Below, piece by piece: positions 11,846 through 24,105 of a stretch of DNA of 64,000 nucleotides. The number at the start of each line of letters is the position of its first letter. Position 1 is the first letter of the stretch. The stretch comes from Hyposmocoma kahamanoa (Eukaryota; Arthropoda; Insecta; Lepidoptera; Cosmopterigidae): NCBI RefSeq assembly GCF_003589595.1, contig NW_020653945.1, positions 6,923,547-6,987,546 on the forward strand. Reading direction: 5' to 3'. The notes beneath the pieces were generated by a model. That model did no database searches. It saw only the letters and a program-made list of their open reading frames with translations, and was not told the DNA's origin. A program made the position numbers and the translations under genes.

Positions 11846-11889
11846 TACAGTCAAGAGCACGTCAAGCTTCACACTTTGTACCTTGGTCC
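11846..11889. mobile_element. half of a GTCAAGAGCAC-ended MITE
   Basis: CAGTCAAGAGCAC through CTTGGTCCG matches one end of the small element seen whole at 47,301-47,411. A family B copy starts immediately after it. Confidence 0.6.
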
Positions 11890-12122
11890 GTTTTTTTTTA
11901 TAACATTAAGTGACGGAACAAACAAGTCGTGAGCCTGAAGGTAATCAACACGCCTGTCCATAACAGTTACAGTGCCACTCAGAGCTTTGAATTCTGCAAA
12001 AGAAGAAGAAGCAAAGATCTGAGGGGCACTACCACTGCGCCCGTCACCCTGAGACATAAGTTGACAAGTCCCATGTGCCTGCCCATGTGTAATTTCACCA
12101 GCACCCTTACCTTCAAATGCCT
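11889..12122 (-). repeat. family B repeat, with small internal insertion
   Basis: The T-rich end is at 11,889 and the family blocks run through to CACCAGCACCCTTACC. An extra AGAAGAAGAAG-type insertion sits in the middle. The open frames on both strands here belong to the repeat. Confidence 0.75.
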
Positions 12123-12124
12123 TG

Positions 12125-13405
12125 TTGTGCTACTTTGCAGTGCGTACATTATTGTCGCACCTGTAATATTATCCATGGTGGTCTTGATTATCAAATTTAA
12201 GTCTTATTTTATTTGATTTAAATTTTTTTTGTATCGTAATATATTTTTTGTTGTAAGAAACGAAATTAAACCGTATACCGGTATGGTCCATTTTTTTTGG
12301 AGAACGTTAATAGGCGTTAATCGTTCATCTTCGAGCGATTTCCGCTAGATGGCAGCGCTTTGAATGAAATTTCAATATAAAACCAAAACGTCGTAACTTG
12401 CAATAATAGGTATTGAACTTTCAATGATATGCCAACTGGGTAAAGTATAAATTACAATAACAATCTCGAATTTATTACATCTTTTTAAATTAGAAACTAC
12501 GATCAATCATTATCAAGATTTTATAGTGTTTAACATTATGATAGTGTGAGTTTTTTCTTTCGTGGTGTGAGCGACTGACGAAATACTCTTGCTAACTACA
12601 TACACTAACTAGCTAGATATAGTTAGTAGCTAAAATTTCCCACAAGGATCAATATAGTCATACACATATTTACACATATTTAAGATTTAGAGGTACTGTA
12701 TGAAAAAACAACTTAATAACTACTAACTTGATGTAATATAGAGCTCACAAAAAGCTTGCTAAATAATATTTGCTGTCAAATCACAACACAGACGGATGAG
12801 GGTCAGACGTATAGATATTCGTCTTTATAATATACTATACTATAATATATTCTCTTTAATAGACCTTGAACCCTCGTTGTTTCACTTTGTATACACGTGA
12901 CAGAAATTAACCTTTTCTGATGTAGGTAAAATCCCAGAAAATTAAATAAAATTCGCACCAATGAATCACTATTTAATTACCTCATGCATGCACTTGTTGC
13001 CTACGATACCGGGTAACGTAGCTAGCGCGAAATTATATTATAAATATACGGCTACTCGAAAGCTTGTATAATATAAATTCATACTAGTATATATTATTTA
13101 CACGAAATTGCGTCGATTAGAACTAAAAAAATTTTTATCAATTTTATTCATTTTCATGGACAACTCACACCAAATAATTGACATTGCCATTATATTATTA
13201 TTCAATTAAAAGATAGTTTTATTACTTTATTTGTATCAGTTTTATCATCTGTTAACTTATTGTTACTTTTTACATTGATGTCGATTTATTCATTAGGTAA
13301 CGTACTTTCGATATCAGTTTAAAGCTTTTTGATATCTCTTATATTTGTGGAATAATCGCCTGGGCACAGTTACATCTGTACATACGAGTAAAAGGCATAC
13401 ACATA
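12125..13405. other. gene-free AT-rich sequence
   Basis: No gene, RNA or repeat recognised. Confidence 0.4.
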
Positions 13406-13406
13406 C

Positions 13407-13409
<3 letters not shown>

Positions 13410-13447
<38 letters not shown>
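13410..13447. repeat. (AT)n microsatellite, left side of Tc1 element
   Basis: About 18 AT units. The matching right-hand run is at 15,017-15,036, so the transposon sits inside an AT array. Confidence 0.95.
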
Positions 13448-13448
<1 letters not shown>

Positions 13449-13452
<4 letters not shown>

Positions 13453-15008
13453 CAAAAGTGTCTAGGGATCTGTCTAGGGAAGTGTCTAGGGGAGTGAATA
13501 TTTTTGAAATAAAAATTATTTAAGCAATATTTACCAAATCCAGTCTTCCAGGACGACTTCTTACTTTAATGCTTGTGTTTTATTTAACCGCTTACCCCTA
13601 TATTTAATTAAAATAAACTAAAATTGATGTTTTTGCAAATTGTGGGAAAAAACTCAAATTAACGGCGTCAATTAAATGACAAAAAAATGGCGAAAATGAT
13701 GATTTTGCTCATTTTTATTGTAAAGATAAGAAAATTAATAATCTGTATTTCCACCATTAACACGAATCATACAATTACAGCGATTTAGCATGCTTAAGAT
13801 GAGTTCATCAAAATCACTTTGAGGAATGGCCGCCCATGTGTTTTGTAACAAGTCAAAATATTGTTGTAGAGTATGTACGGTATGCATACTCGGAACAGCT
13901 CTTCTTTGAAGCATGTCCCATGCGTGCTTAATTGGATTGAGCTCTGGCGATTGAGCAGGCCACGGCAGAACGTTGATACGAGCTTCGGCAAGAATGCGTG
14001 TTACGACTCTAGCCGTGTGTGGACGTGCGTTGTCATGCATTAGTTGAAATGAATCACCCAACTGGCCTCGCAAAGGGATGATAACATCTGAAACAATCCT
14101 CTCTGCGTAAACTTGAGCATTGAGGTTACCCCTGATCCAAATGAGATCGGTTCTTCCGCCGATCTAAATACCGGCCCATGTCATTATTGTTCCCCCACCA
14201 TATGGATGAACTTCCTGACAATATCTCAAACGTTCATGACGTCCAGATGTTCTCCAAACTCGAGTACGTCTTGTATCCGGTCTCATACCGAAGCGGGATT
14301 CATCCGAAAAGCACACATAGCGCCAGTCTTCTTCCTCCCAGTTTCTGTGTTCGCGAGCCCATCGTAAACGGGTCCTGCGAGTGCAAGGTGCAATAGGTGG
14401 AACTCTGAGCGGCCTTCGGGATCGCAGACCCACTTCACGTAAACGATTTCGGATTGTTTGATCGCTTATTAGCAAGCCTGAGGAGCTGTGGAGCCTCGTA
14501 ACCAACATCATGGCGGTCATGGTACGATTCCGTCGAGCAGTATTTTGGATATACCGGTCCTGTCTGCGAGTCGTGATGCGAGATCGTCCTCCATGTCGCT
14601 CGGCCACGCTGCCCGTCATGCGATAGCGCGTCCAGAGGCGACTTATGACGCTCTGTGTAGTGTTAAGAGTGAAAGCCACAGCACGTTGCCTGGAACCAGC
14701 TTCCAACATTCCGACGGCTCGCATCATCACTTCTCGGGTTAAATGATGTCGTCTCTCCATAATAATGTAAATTGTTTCGGTTCCGATGCAGATATTGTAA
14801 TGATTTTGTCAAAACGCTATAACTCATTTTTATACAAAACCACATTGACAATCGATTTTCTTCTTATTATCGAATTTTAAACAATATTCCTTATTTAAAT
14901 GTTAAAACTCACTAAAAAGTATCAATAGCGATACAAAAAAGTTAATATAATTAACCCTAATTGCAGCAATACTCTTAAACGTACTTGATCCCTAGACACT
15001 TTTGATGT
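13449..15008 (-). mobile_element. Tc1-like DNA transposon, about 1.56 kb
   Basis: The ends 13,449-13,470 (ACATCAAAAGTGTCTAGGGA...) and 14,987-15,008 are exact reverse complements over 22 bp. AT arrays flank it, and Tc1/mariner elements insert at TA. Between the ends is a single transposase reading frame on the minus strand. Size and structure are typical of Tc1. Both ends look intact, but the transposase is dead (see the separate entry), so this copy could move only with help from another source. Confidence 0.9.
13735..14760 (-). pseudogene. Tc1-like transposase, inactivated
   Basis: In Tc1 elements this protein binds the terminal repeats and cuts and pastes the element with a DD34E catalytic triad. 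The whole 341-codon frame is present with a single interruption, TAG at codon 199 (14,164-14,166). The N-terminus (residues 1-120) is helix-turn-helix in character (REVMMRAVGMLEAGSRQRAV). The first catalytic Asp is D153 in FSDESRFG, and the second is D243 in MHDNARPHTA. The third position, 34 residues later in LNPIKHAWD, is K278 (codon AAG, 13,927-13,929) where the family has Glu. The copy therefore carries both a nonsense codon and a lost catalytic acid, yet no frameshift. This suggests recent decay. No function is expected. Confidence 0.93.
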
Positions 15009-15016
15009 GTGTGTAC

Positions 15017-15036
15017 ATATATATATATATATATAT
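15017..15036. repeat. (AT)n microsatellite, right side of Tc1 element
   Basis: AT repeat that continues the array interrupted by the Tc1 insertion, with a few GT units at the junction. Confidence 0.85.
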
Positions 15037-15649
15037 GTGTATGTAAATGTATATAAATTTCAGACTATTGGGATGCAGTTTGAGTAACCAACATGAAATT
15101 GCGGAATAATTGTTTGAAAGCTGGCTTTGGCGCATTATTTGCTGTCTGGGCGAACATTGCAGTTACGTGATGCACTCAAATATTGAAAGTTACACTTTCC
15201 ACATTCAGGCGCACATTGATCGTTTTCATTGAACACAAATTCATTTCAATATACTAAATTAAATAAACAACCAGGTTCAACATACTTTTTAATCTATAAA
15301 ATACATCTTACATAGAAATTATTATTCTGTTATACATACCCAAAAGGTAAGCAACAGCGTCTACCTTTTTATGCCTACGAATATATGACGTCGCATCGGC
15401 CGCGTTTCCGTATATATTATTATTTGCCTTTTATCTATACGATCGCCATGCTATCAAGAGTGGGGATTACAGCAAATCCTCCTCTTCAAACTTCCAGCAC
15501 TAGGCTCATGTGGCGGTAAGTTCTTCCACTGAAATGCAATATGTAACTTATTTATTATACACCTTTTCTAACACTCGAATCTTTTGGAACGAAAATGAGC
15601 CATAATAAAACGTATTTAACGATAAAGATATGATTAAGGTTCTGATAAT

Positions 15650-15874
15650 TAATGATAATGATAATGATAATAATAACGCACACACTCAACATAGCCCCAC
15701 ACTAGGGAAACCCTGTGTCGCGGGTGACATGGACACACATAGACAACCACAAATTACACCCAAACTCACGAGAGAAATAAATGTAGGCCATACAAATATT
15801 TCTCACGGCCCGGGAATCGAACCTGGGACCTCTGCGTGGCAGTCCGGCATGGTAACCGTTCGGCCACAGAGGCA
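15650..15874 (-). repeat. tRNA-derived SINE, family A, full length
   Basis: On the minus strand the head reads CTCTGTGGCCGAACGGTTAC (box A region) then GGTTCGATTCCCGGGCC (box B). The body GTGAGTTTGGGTGTAATTTG and CGCGACACAGGGTTTCCC follows, ending in an ATT/ATC-rich tail (15,650-15,676). Seven copies of family A occur in the window. No complete tRNA gene is present, since the tRNA-like part runs straight into SINE body. Confidence 0.9.
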
Positions 15875-15959
15875 GTTTAATTTTACCTCTATTTGGAATA
15901 TTGTTGTAAAAAACTCGAATCCGGGTTATGTACATTTATACACTAGACTTATTTTGCAC

Positions 15960-16625
15960 GGCTCGACGGCCTAAAACACACACGAGTCCGAGTCGAGTCG
16001 TGCGCGAGTCATCGGAGCACGGACACAAGTCTAAAACGAACTCGAGTCGTAAACGAAACTCGAATTTTAAACAAAACTAGAGTTTCTAAACTCTACTCAA
16101 AGCGGCTTCTACTCCACAAAGTCATGAGTAAGACAAGCAGAGTTAAATTTTTGGTAGATCTTTGTGATTTAAAGCTCTGAGTGGCACTGCAACTACAACT
16201 GCGCACGACTTCTTCGTCCCATCACTTGATATTAGAAAAAAAAGTTGCTGGACAACCGCTATTGCCGAATGAAATAAAAAACAAAGACCCAATATAATGA
16301 TTTTAAAATAAGAAGATGTTTATACTTAATTATACTACAGTTTAATACACCATGTCACTACACCGCTCAGTAGGTACTTACCACATTTGAGCTCGACTCG
16401 TTACATATACAGACTCGAACTCAAGCGCGTTACATAAATAAACTCGAGCACTAATGTCAAACTCGAGTCTATCGAGTGACAGAATATCTAGTGTATCTAA
16501 AATATCTAGAGTTTATTCGGTTACTCGATAGACTCGTAATACACCGAGCAGCGAGTCTCTGTCTTCATGAGTCGAGACTTGTGAATCGGAGTCGAGTCCT
16601 AAAATGTAGACTCCCGGACTCTAAT
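15960..16625. repeat. degenerate GACTCGAGTC-rich repeat region
   Basis: Dozens of ACTCGAGT or GAGTCGAG variants occur on both strands in two blocks (about 15,960-16,100 and 16,385-16,620), with a family B fragment between. It looks like a decayed short-motif satellite or the inside of a MITE. Confidence 0.6.
16150..16248 (+). repeat. family B repeat, 3' fragment
   Basis: AGATCTTTGTGATTTAAAGC, then GAGTGGCACTGCAAC, ending TCACTTGATATTAGAAAAAA. Confidence 0.7.
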
Positions 16626-17003
16626 ATTTTACAACACTAAAGAAAGGCTTCTGCGACCGTAGCACTAATTCAATGCCTATAAAATTTATAGTAGAAAAGT
16701 ATTTTCTCTATCGTCTACCTGGGTTATTGCCATCGTATGTATATAGATATTCCGGGAATGTTAGTGATGCGTGCATCACGCCCGATGCTAACCTCATTAA
16801 TGGAAGCTCGAGCAGGTTCCGGGATACGACGCAACTACAGGGAATTCATAGATAAGTAGGTATAATATTTCTCCTACTAATCGTGCACAAGTGTAACTTA
16901 CACCACATTTTTATCACACTGTAACGATATGTCAATATCAGGTACTATCGTAGGTATTCGCAAGTTTTCATCAAAATTAATACTATAAATGTGAAAGTAA
17001 CTC

Positions 17004-19119
17004 CCCAAGCAGCACACCCATATCTAAATATATGCTATAAGATATCTAATAGAATTTAATTCGATTGAATATTTTAAGAGTTCAAATTCCCTCAAGATAT
17101 CTCGAAGAAGGTTTCTAGATAATTTAAAGTAAAAGTGGGCACAACTTTATTAGTAGATCACAAGAGTGCTTTGAGAAACTATCTGTAGGTAGTGTTAAGT
17201 GTCATTCTTATCTTTTTTTCTGAAGTAACACTTCACTCAGAATGCTACAAGACTATTTGTAGAATGTAGACAGTTTTTATTTAGTCTTTTAGATAGTTTT
17301 TAGATAATTTATAGTCTATGATAGTTTTCTTAGTAATGCTATTTTAAAACCAAAATACTAAAGCGTTACAAACATAGGACGCAATTATCTTAATACTAAT
17401 AGATTTGAAGTTTAATGGCTTACAAAATATAAACTATATAAATTGCAACATGGCGAAATTAGATATAATATTTCTGACTTTTTCGCGCAATGTTTAATCG
17501 GTTAGAAAACGCAAATTGACGTGCGACTTTAAATACATTGTAAAAAGTGATGTAAAACCTGTCATAAAAGTAATGCCCTCGCTAAATTTTAAATATTCAA
17601 GTATAAAATTAAAGTTAATAAAAATACTTTTATCGATTTTCGGTTTTAAATATTTATAGAAAGCTTAAATATACAAAATAACTCGCAAAACAAACCATTT
17701 CCAAGAAGGTCTAGGCTTTTTCAACTTAGATTTACTTTTTTAAAAGAAAAGAAATTTTTCTCGGCTACTTCATAGTCATTCTTTAAAAATAAAAATGGCA
17801 ATAAGAATGTAAAGCTTTTTTCAAAACACAGTTGGGCATTTTGTCTATAACTTTATCTATAGAAAAACTTTAGAATACGTAAAGATTATTTTTACTTGCT
17901 TTAGTGTAGTTGAACTTGTCGAAGAATATTCAACATCGCACATCCCTCGTATTATTAACAAGCAGCTTAAATAGAATTTATTATATTATTAGAGCACTTG
18001 GTTCTGAATTATTAAATTACCAGTGGGTGCATGTTGAGTTCGCGATTCTTTCTCCCGCTTAGGACGGTCCCCGGTATGAAGCAAAACGAAATCAGCTATT
18101 GATAAACAAAGTCGAGCAGTTAGTACTTCCACACCACAACTTACCACCCGTCAACTCTAAATATTAAATATAGGTCGAAACTCATTGATTATTTCTAACG
18201 TCAACATAGTATCACCAAATGCACAACAAATAATCAATTTACTTAATTTTGTAAGGCAAAGAAAAATAATTTTTTGTTCAGACTGATTACAGATTAATGT
18301 TGAATCTAATTAATATTATAATTGCTATAACTGCCTCCGTGGCCGAACGATTACCATGCCGGACTGCCATGCAAAGGTCCCAGGTTCAATTCCCGGGTCG
18401 GAAGAAATATTAAAATTTGTATGGCCTACATTTATTTCTCTCGTGAGTTTGGATGTAATTTGTGGTTGTCTACGTGTGTGTCCATGGAACCCGCGACACA
18501 GGGTTTCCCTAGTGCGGGGCTATGTTGAGTGTGTACGTTATTATTATTATAGTGATTTTTGGGGGTTTTGAACAATTGGCATTGGCAACGCTGATTGTAT
18601 CGAATGATGTGACATAATATCCAAGGTTTACCACCTCCACCAGATCTTTTAATATTCTTTACTTTATCCATTTTGCATGAACTCTTACAACGTCCAATAG
18701 AGTAAAAACCCTAATTGTAGTATTTTTTTAAATAAAATCTACGCGCTATAACGTGTTTGTCAATAAGCCTACAGAATGTCTATAAATTAAACATATCTAG
18801 AAGAAACTTAAGAACACTAGTTTTTAGAGTATTAATAGGCTTTACTGGATGTGTCTAGAACAATTTTACTAAAAATAATCAGTTATTCTACAGATGAACT
18901 TAAAATAATGACTATAAGAGTAAATCTTAAGAGAGATTACACTTAATTAAGTTGTTTGGTATTGAGGTCTTAAAATTTGGACTTGAGTGAAATAAGTCTA
19001 TAAGAACAACTTCTTTTTTCTAAAACCATTTATAGAGCACTATTATATAAATCTATACCATATTAAGACTGTTTATAGATATAACAGTTTTAAAGCGTTT
19101 AAAGTGTGCTCCTTGGGTC
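17004..19119. mobile_element. possible 2.1-kb non-autonomous TIR element
   Basis: CCCCAAGCAGCACAC at 17,004 is mirrored by GTGTGCTCCTTGGG at about 19,105. The interior is very AT-rich, with repeated TATAGA/TCTATA motifs near both ends and no coding capacity. A family A SINE sits inside. The inverted ends are short, so this is tentative. Confidence 0.35.
18331..18552 (+). repeat. tRNA-derived SINE, family A
   Basis: Full copy: GCCTCCGTGGCCGAACG head, GGTTCAATTCCCGGG box B (one change from the consensus), body, and GTTATTATTATT tail. Confidence 0.9.
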
Positions 19120-20500
19120 TGTTCGTTTTCACACCTAACCGTAACACAAATTTCGATGAATCGTAGTATATAGATCAGCCTTAGAAGAAAGACATAGGCT
19201 ATTTTTTGTCACAAAAATAAATCTTATAGGGAAAATAGAGAATGAAAATGTGTATGGAGTACCAATATAACTATGAAAATTGGTATAGTACAGTAAGCTA
19301 CTCGAAGTACCTATTCTACGTAGACGAAGTTGCGGGTACTAGCAAGTTCTCTATAAATACCAGAATGCAATAATTTTTAACCAAGTGGTAGCTCTCTGTG
19401 GAGCATAAAAATGTCCATAGCTGAGCTGTACAAAGAACTTACTATATAGGTACTCCTTTAAACGAGTTTGTTAATCTGGAATTCTTGCACTGAAATTGTG
19501 TTTTCTTTACAGAGATGAGCCATATGAGTGAATGAATTGTAACTTTGATAAAATTACAGTAAAAATTCAAACGCGGAGTGATTTGACTTTTAAAAAAAGG
19601 AGTTTGTACATTTCTTGTAGAGTATAATTGTAAATAAAGTTGACAACGGCTTAAATACATACTTAAATACACTATCCTTCCAAATATCTATGTCTCATGT
19701 AATTACAGTCTCATGTTTAAGCCACAAATTTAGATTATTGTTAAGCCAATAAACGCAAGTATTCGTCGACAAGCGTTATAGTCTATAGGAATATACGACG
19801 TAGATAGTTATTTATTCTTATTGCGGAATGTTGATTAGATTTTGAAAATAAAGGTGCGAAATAGTGACATGAATACACTACAATTTTAGTCAAATACCGG
19901 ACGTAATTACATCGTGATTAGTTTTTAGTTTAAGTATTTGAAAAACGCTGCACTAATTTATAACAAGGTACTCAATATTCAAAGCACATTTAATTAACAA
20001 ACTAAGGAAACAAATCAAAATTACTAAATCTTTTGATTAACCGCAATAGAATGATTAAAGCGAGATCATCAATACGTTACCACCGATGGCTTTGTCACGT
20101 CTCAGGGCGGTCGAAAAATCGAACAAATTACTATCATCTATCTAAATTACCTCTTAGTTTAATTCTGTGGTTTTCAGTCTTTATGGGCTATATTTTCGTA
20201 CGCACGTACGCTATGGTTCCTTCAGTACGAGTGTATTTTAGGTAATTTGTGTGGATTATAGGCACTCAAAAGTCTCTTTAGTATACTGTAACATTGCAAT
20301 GCTTTATCTAAAGTAATGTACCCGCCTATTTTGGTAGGAACCGTGGTGTAAGATTTAATATCACCATTGCCGTTACATTATTATTACAGAATGAGTAAGG
20401 CAGGTGCGTGGTTAAGGGCTGTACGAAACAATCAGTAGAATCGTCTCTACATTGGTTAATTTCTTATGCGTAACTAATCAATAAAGGTTAGTAGTAACTA
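19120..20500. other. gene-free AT-rich sequence
   Basis: No gene recognised. Short open frames (for example 19,442-19,672 and 20,033-20,245) have no family resemblance and AT-driven composition. Confidence 0.4.
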
Positions 20501-20504
20501 ATTA

Positions 20505-20635
20505 ATAAAGGTTAGTTGGAAGAAATCTCTTTATGGGATAAGCTCGCCTTTGTACACAAATATTTAAATTGTTTCTGAAAATTTGTAAGTTACTTTGTGG
20601 TACAATAAAGTGTTTAAATAAATAAATAAATAATT
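20505..20635 (+). mobile_element. LINE 3' end fragment (jockey-like type)
   Basis: TTGGAAGAAATCTC, then GATAAGCTCGCCTTTGTAC, and a terminal ACAATAAAGTGTTTAAATAA with (AATA)n tail. This matches in layout the 3' ends of the two LINE copies at 31.5 and 32.6 kb. No coding sequence remains. Confidence 0.65.
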
Positions 20636-20844
20636 TAAGAAAAATAAATAATTACATGTTACAGGGTACATTAAAAAAGGGTATGTTGAGGTGGTTTGGT
20701 GCACACATGGAGAAGATAAATGAATGAAGATTAACGAAAGAAATATATAGAGCAAATGTAAAAGGCATCATTGAAGACTGGAGTTCGTGGTGAGAAGAAT
20801 TAGAGGGTCTGCATGATAAGATTGATGAATGTAAGAGCGTTTAC

Positions 20845-21113
20845 ATACGACGATGCAGTAGCGATGCAGTCGCTAAACATTTACCTTTTCACACACGCGC
20901 GATTTCATGCAGCAGCGATGCAAACACGATGCAAGCGCGCGATTGCATCGATACAAACGCGCAATTGCTACGCTTATGACTTATACGCGATTACATTGAC
21001 GCAATTGCGCGTTTGTGTCGATGCAGTCGCGCGTTTCATTGATGCAATCGCCTATAAATTGCAAGTGTAGCATTGCAATCACGCGTTTCACGAACGCGCG
21101 TTTGCATCGCTGC
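20845..21113. repeat. CpG-rich palindromic repeat (GCGATTGCATCG motif)
   Basis: Repeated GATGCAAACGCGCGATTGC-like units occur in both orientations. The left end, with GCGATGCAGTCGC, is mirrored by CGTTTGCATCGCTGC at 21,100, so the block reads similarly on both strands. It is much richer in CpG than its surroundings. Probably a MITE with subterminal repeats. Confidence 0.55.
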
Positions 21114-21114
21114 T

Positions 21115-22030
21115 AAAAATCACCGTGTGTCACTCTTAATGTGTAAAAAAAAGTCCTTGTATCGCAAGAACTGCCCGTAGCTGCCATAAAATGAAAATAG
21201 TAAAAACTCCAATTTGGACCATTTTGCACCTCTGGCCAGACTGGCACGTCTACATAACAGAAAGTGTATGAACATTGTTGACATCTTTGCCGACAGTTTG
21301 CCCAAATTTAGACATTCTATCTAACATGTCTCTATACATAATATACAATAAGTCTCTGACATGGTAAATATACATATGTATATTCTTAATTACTTTATTT
21401 TGGATTTGCTTTTTTATACTATTTACTTCTTTTAAATTTAATATGATTAATCGATTCCAATTGTAATAGTAAATGTTAACGTTCTTATTCTACATTGCAT
21501 GTTGTCTTCATCTATAACTGCTATAGCATTAAGTTCTTTGTTTTGTAATGTTATATACCTAATTGAATGTTATAATGTATGTAGTGTTGGTGAACTAAAC
21601 AAATAAATAAAATAAAATAAGTCTATGTACATATACGTACGTTAATATTATATTTATAATAAAAACCTAAGTTAAATTCGCGAATATACATATTTCTGTT
21701 TACAAAATATAGCGAAAAATATTAAACCAATTACAAGACCCGTCGCCCACCACTTAAATCGCAACCCTGCCGTGGAGTCAGGTAACTTTTCTCATTTACT
21801 AATTTACTGAGTTGAGCCTCCGCGAAATAGCCGCCTGATGGGATTAAGCAAAATTACTCCTACAGAAATTCACAATCCGATATCAATTCGGTTGTAGTTT
21901 ATTATGTAATTATGAAGCGGTTATTTCGTGTCTTAACCCCATACTAGAAGTTCGTAAAATCCAATCGAGCAAAATATACGAAACAGCTCTTCATTTTCGA
22001 GTTTTCAGCGAATTTCAATAGTAAAAAATT
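21115..22030. other. gene-free sequence with a possible LINE tail
   Basis: No gene. The stretch ending GTTGGTGAACTAAACAAATAAATAAAATAAAAT at about 21,580-21,618 looks like a LINE 3' end, with no coding part. Confidence 0.35.
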
Positions 22031-22031
22031 G

Positions 22032-22225
22032 TGCTGCCTTCGTGGCCGAACGGTTACCATGCTGAGGTCCCGAGTTTGATTTCCAGCGCCGGGAAAAATA
22101 CTTGTATGACCTACATTTATTTCTTTCGTAAGTCTGAGTGTAATTTGTGGTTGTCTACGTGTGTATCCACGGCACCCGCGATACAGGAAACCCTAGTGCG
22201 GGTAGTTGAAGTGCGTTATTATATA
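22032..22225 (+). repeat. tRNA-derived SINE, family A, diverged
   Basis: Head GTGGCCGAACGGTTACCATG, a deleted anticodon-side segment, weakened box B (AGTTTGATTTC), and body GTAATTTGTGGTTGTC with GTTATTAT tail. A further scrap of the 3' half lies at about 22,455-22,517. Confidence 0.8.
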
Positions 22226-22955
22226 ATATCGTCAGGGATAGAACAATTACGCATTACTAGCATTGGATAATTCCATGTATCTGATATATGTAGCCAATTG
22301 CCAACATATTATGTGATAGGGATACACCTTCTTAGCGCCATTTGCGATTGATCAACAGAAAGCCAAAAATAGATTGATAACAATACAGTGGATATGTCGT
22401 CAGGTGCAGAGGTGGATTAAAACCCGATGTGCCTGCCAGGGTTTTAAAAACGTTTTTATCCAAAGCGCCCGAGATACAACGTTTCCTTAGTGCGCGGCTA
22501 TGAGTATGTGCGTTATTAAAAAAATATAAGTACATCAAATAGCTATTCATTTTCGAGTTTTCAGCTGAACTCCATACTAAAACCTGTAAGCGCCTACTTG
22601 GTTTTCAACTCTATGCCACTAAACATAAGAACGAATAAAAATCCAAAATGTGCGTGATTATCATATCATGTCCTACATTTATGAAAAATGAATTTATGTT
22701 CAGAAGAATATTAATGAAGCTTTCATAAAAAATAGGAGTCGGTATGTATTAAAACACGACACAACAATAAAGTGGTTGTTCTTGACAGACATCGCTCAAA
22801 CTCGCAAATTCGTTTAAAAGTCTACGCTTCTATAAGATCACAGTTTCTTTTCAAAGTTTAAGTTATAAAGAATTATTTTACACAATTTCGGTTTTCATAA
22901 TATTAGAACAAAAATTTATGGAAGCCATCCTTATCACTGTTTTAACGTGTTTTTA

Positions 22956-23240
22956 ACCGACTTCAAAAAAGAAACAGGTTCTTAATTCGTTTATATTTTA
23001 TTTGTATGTATGTGACGCGATAATTCTGGAATTTGTGAACCGATTATGATGATTCTTTTGTTGGAAAGAAGGTACTCTGTATTGGTCTCATTTAAATTTG
23101 AAGAAAATATTCCACCTCTAAGGGGATGTATCCGGTTGCGCGCACTTTCCGGTAACCGATTTCAATAAAACTTGGCAAACAGATGTAATTCCACGAACTT
23201 TTTGAAGTTGGTTTTTTAATACCCTGTACTGAGGTTATTA
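22956..23240 (+). mobile_element. MITE-like repeat, family E, longest copy
   Basis: Begins AACCGACTTCAAAAAAGAAA and ends TTTTTGAAGTTGGTTTTTTA, so the terminal inverted repeats are visible. The internal blocks are shared with the copies at 3.4, 5.7, 23.7, 29.2 and 34.8 kb. Confidence 0.7.
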
Positions 23241-23717
23241 CGTAAGTATATTATTTATAAATAACTTATTGTAAACGATAAACATGAGCAAATATTTGTT
23301 AACAAACAGCAACCCCTAGACTTTCTTACCCATTCTTGTCTACCTAAGACACGGCGCCCACAGACGGAACGGCTCCGCAGAGGATTATTAGGGGACAAAA
23401 GGTAAAATATCATAAAGTTAAGCATCATCACAAATCATCATGGGCACATATTATATTGCTTGAGTCGTTTATACTGTTGTGCAAGGCTGTACGTAGGTCG
23501 TTGCGTAGAACCAACATTATAATAAATAATAAATGATACACAGCAGCGAGCTCTAAAATGGTAAGGGCAAGTTAGCAAAATTAAAGACAAGCCGTGGTTA
23601 ATTCAGATTTACTGCACAATTTCTGTGTTCTTTTGAAACTATTTTACTACAGAGTAGACTATAGGTATGTACTACCAATATATTATTCAAATTACAAATG
23701 AATTAACTATAATTAAC

Positions 23718-23900
23718 CGACTTCGAAAAAAGGAGGCGGTTCTCAATTCGACTGCATGTTTTTTTTGTATGTATGTTACGCGATAACTCCGGTATTTGTG
23801 AACCGATTTTCATGATAATTATTTGTTGGAAAGAGGGTACCTCCATAGTGGTCCATTTCATTTTGAAGAAAATCATCCACCTCTAAGGGTAGCTATAACT
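23718..23900 (+). mobile_element. MITE-like repeat, family E, 3'-truncated
   Basis: Starts AACCGACTTCGAAAAAAGGA and carries the blocks up to CCACCTCTAAGGGTAG, then stops. Confidence 0.65.
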
Positions 23901-24020
23901 AGCGCCTAAGTTTTACTTAAGGAGCAATTATTTTAATGGTTGGTTTTGCTATTCTCCAATTCAAGGCGTTTTCTCTTACTATATTCAGTGGTCTGACATC
24001 CGTCCGAAGCAATTGCACAG

Positions 24021-24098
24021 TGAAATAAGTAATTCTCGACCAAAATAAAACTACAATGTCAAGTATGAAGCTTCATTCGCATCATGCGTCTTTTCATT
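24021..24098. repeat. repeat F flanking a microsatellite
   Basis: Shares a 27-bp identical core (24,068-24,094; AAGCTTCATTCGCATCATG...) and diverged flanks with 52,931-53,007. Each copy is followed by a different tetranucleotide repeat. Confidence 0.75.
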
Positions 24099-24105
24099 TG
24101 ACTTT

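Noticed and set aside
13794..14742. Secondary open frames on both strands inside the Tc1 element
   Set aside because: Overlap the transposase frame in other phases and have no domain content.
15650..15874. tRNA gene-like head with box A and box B (also at 18.3, 27.2, 51.1 and 63.4 kb)
   Set aside because: The tRNA-like part runs into a constant non-tRNA body and a (ATT)n tail and is repeated many times, so these are SINEs and not functional tRNA genes.
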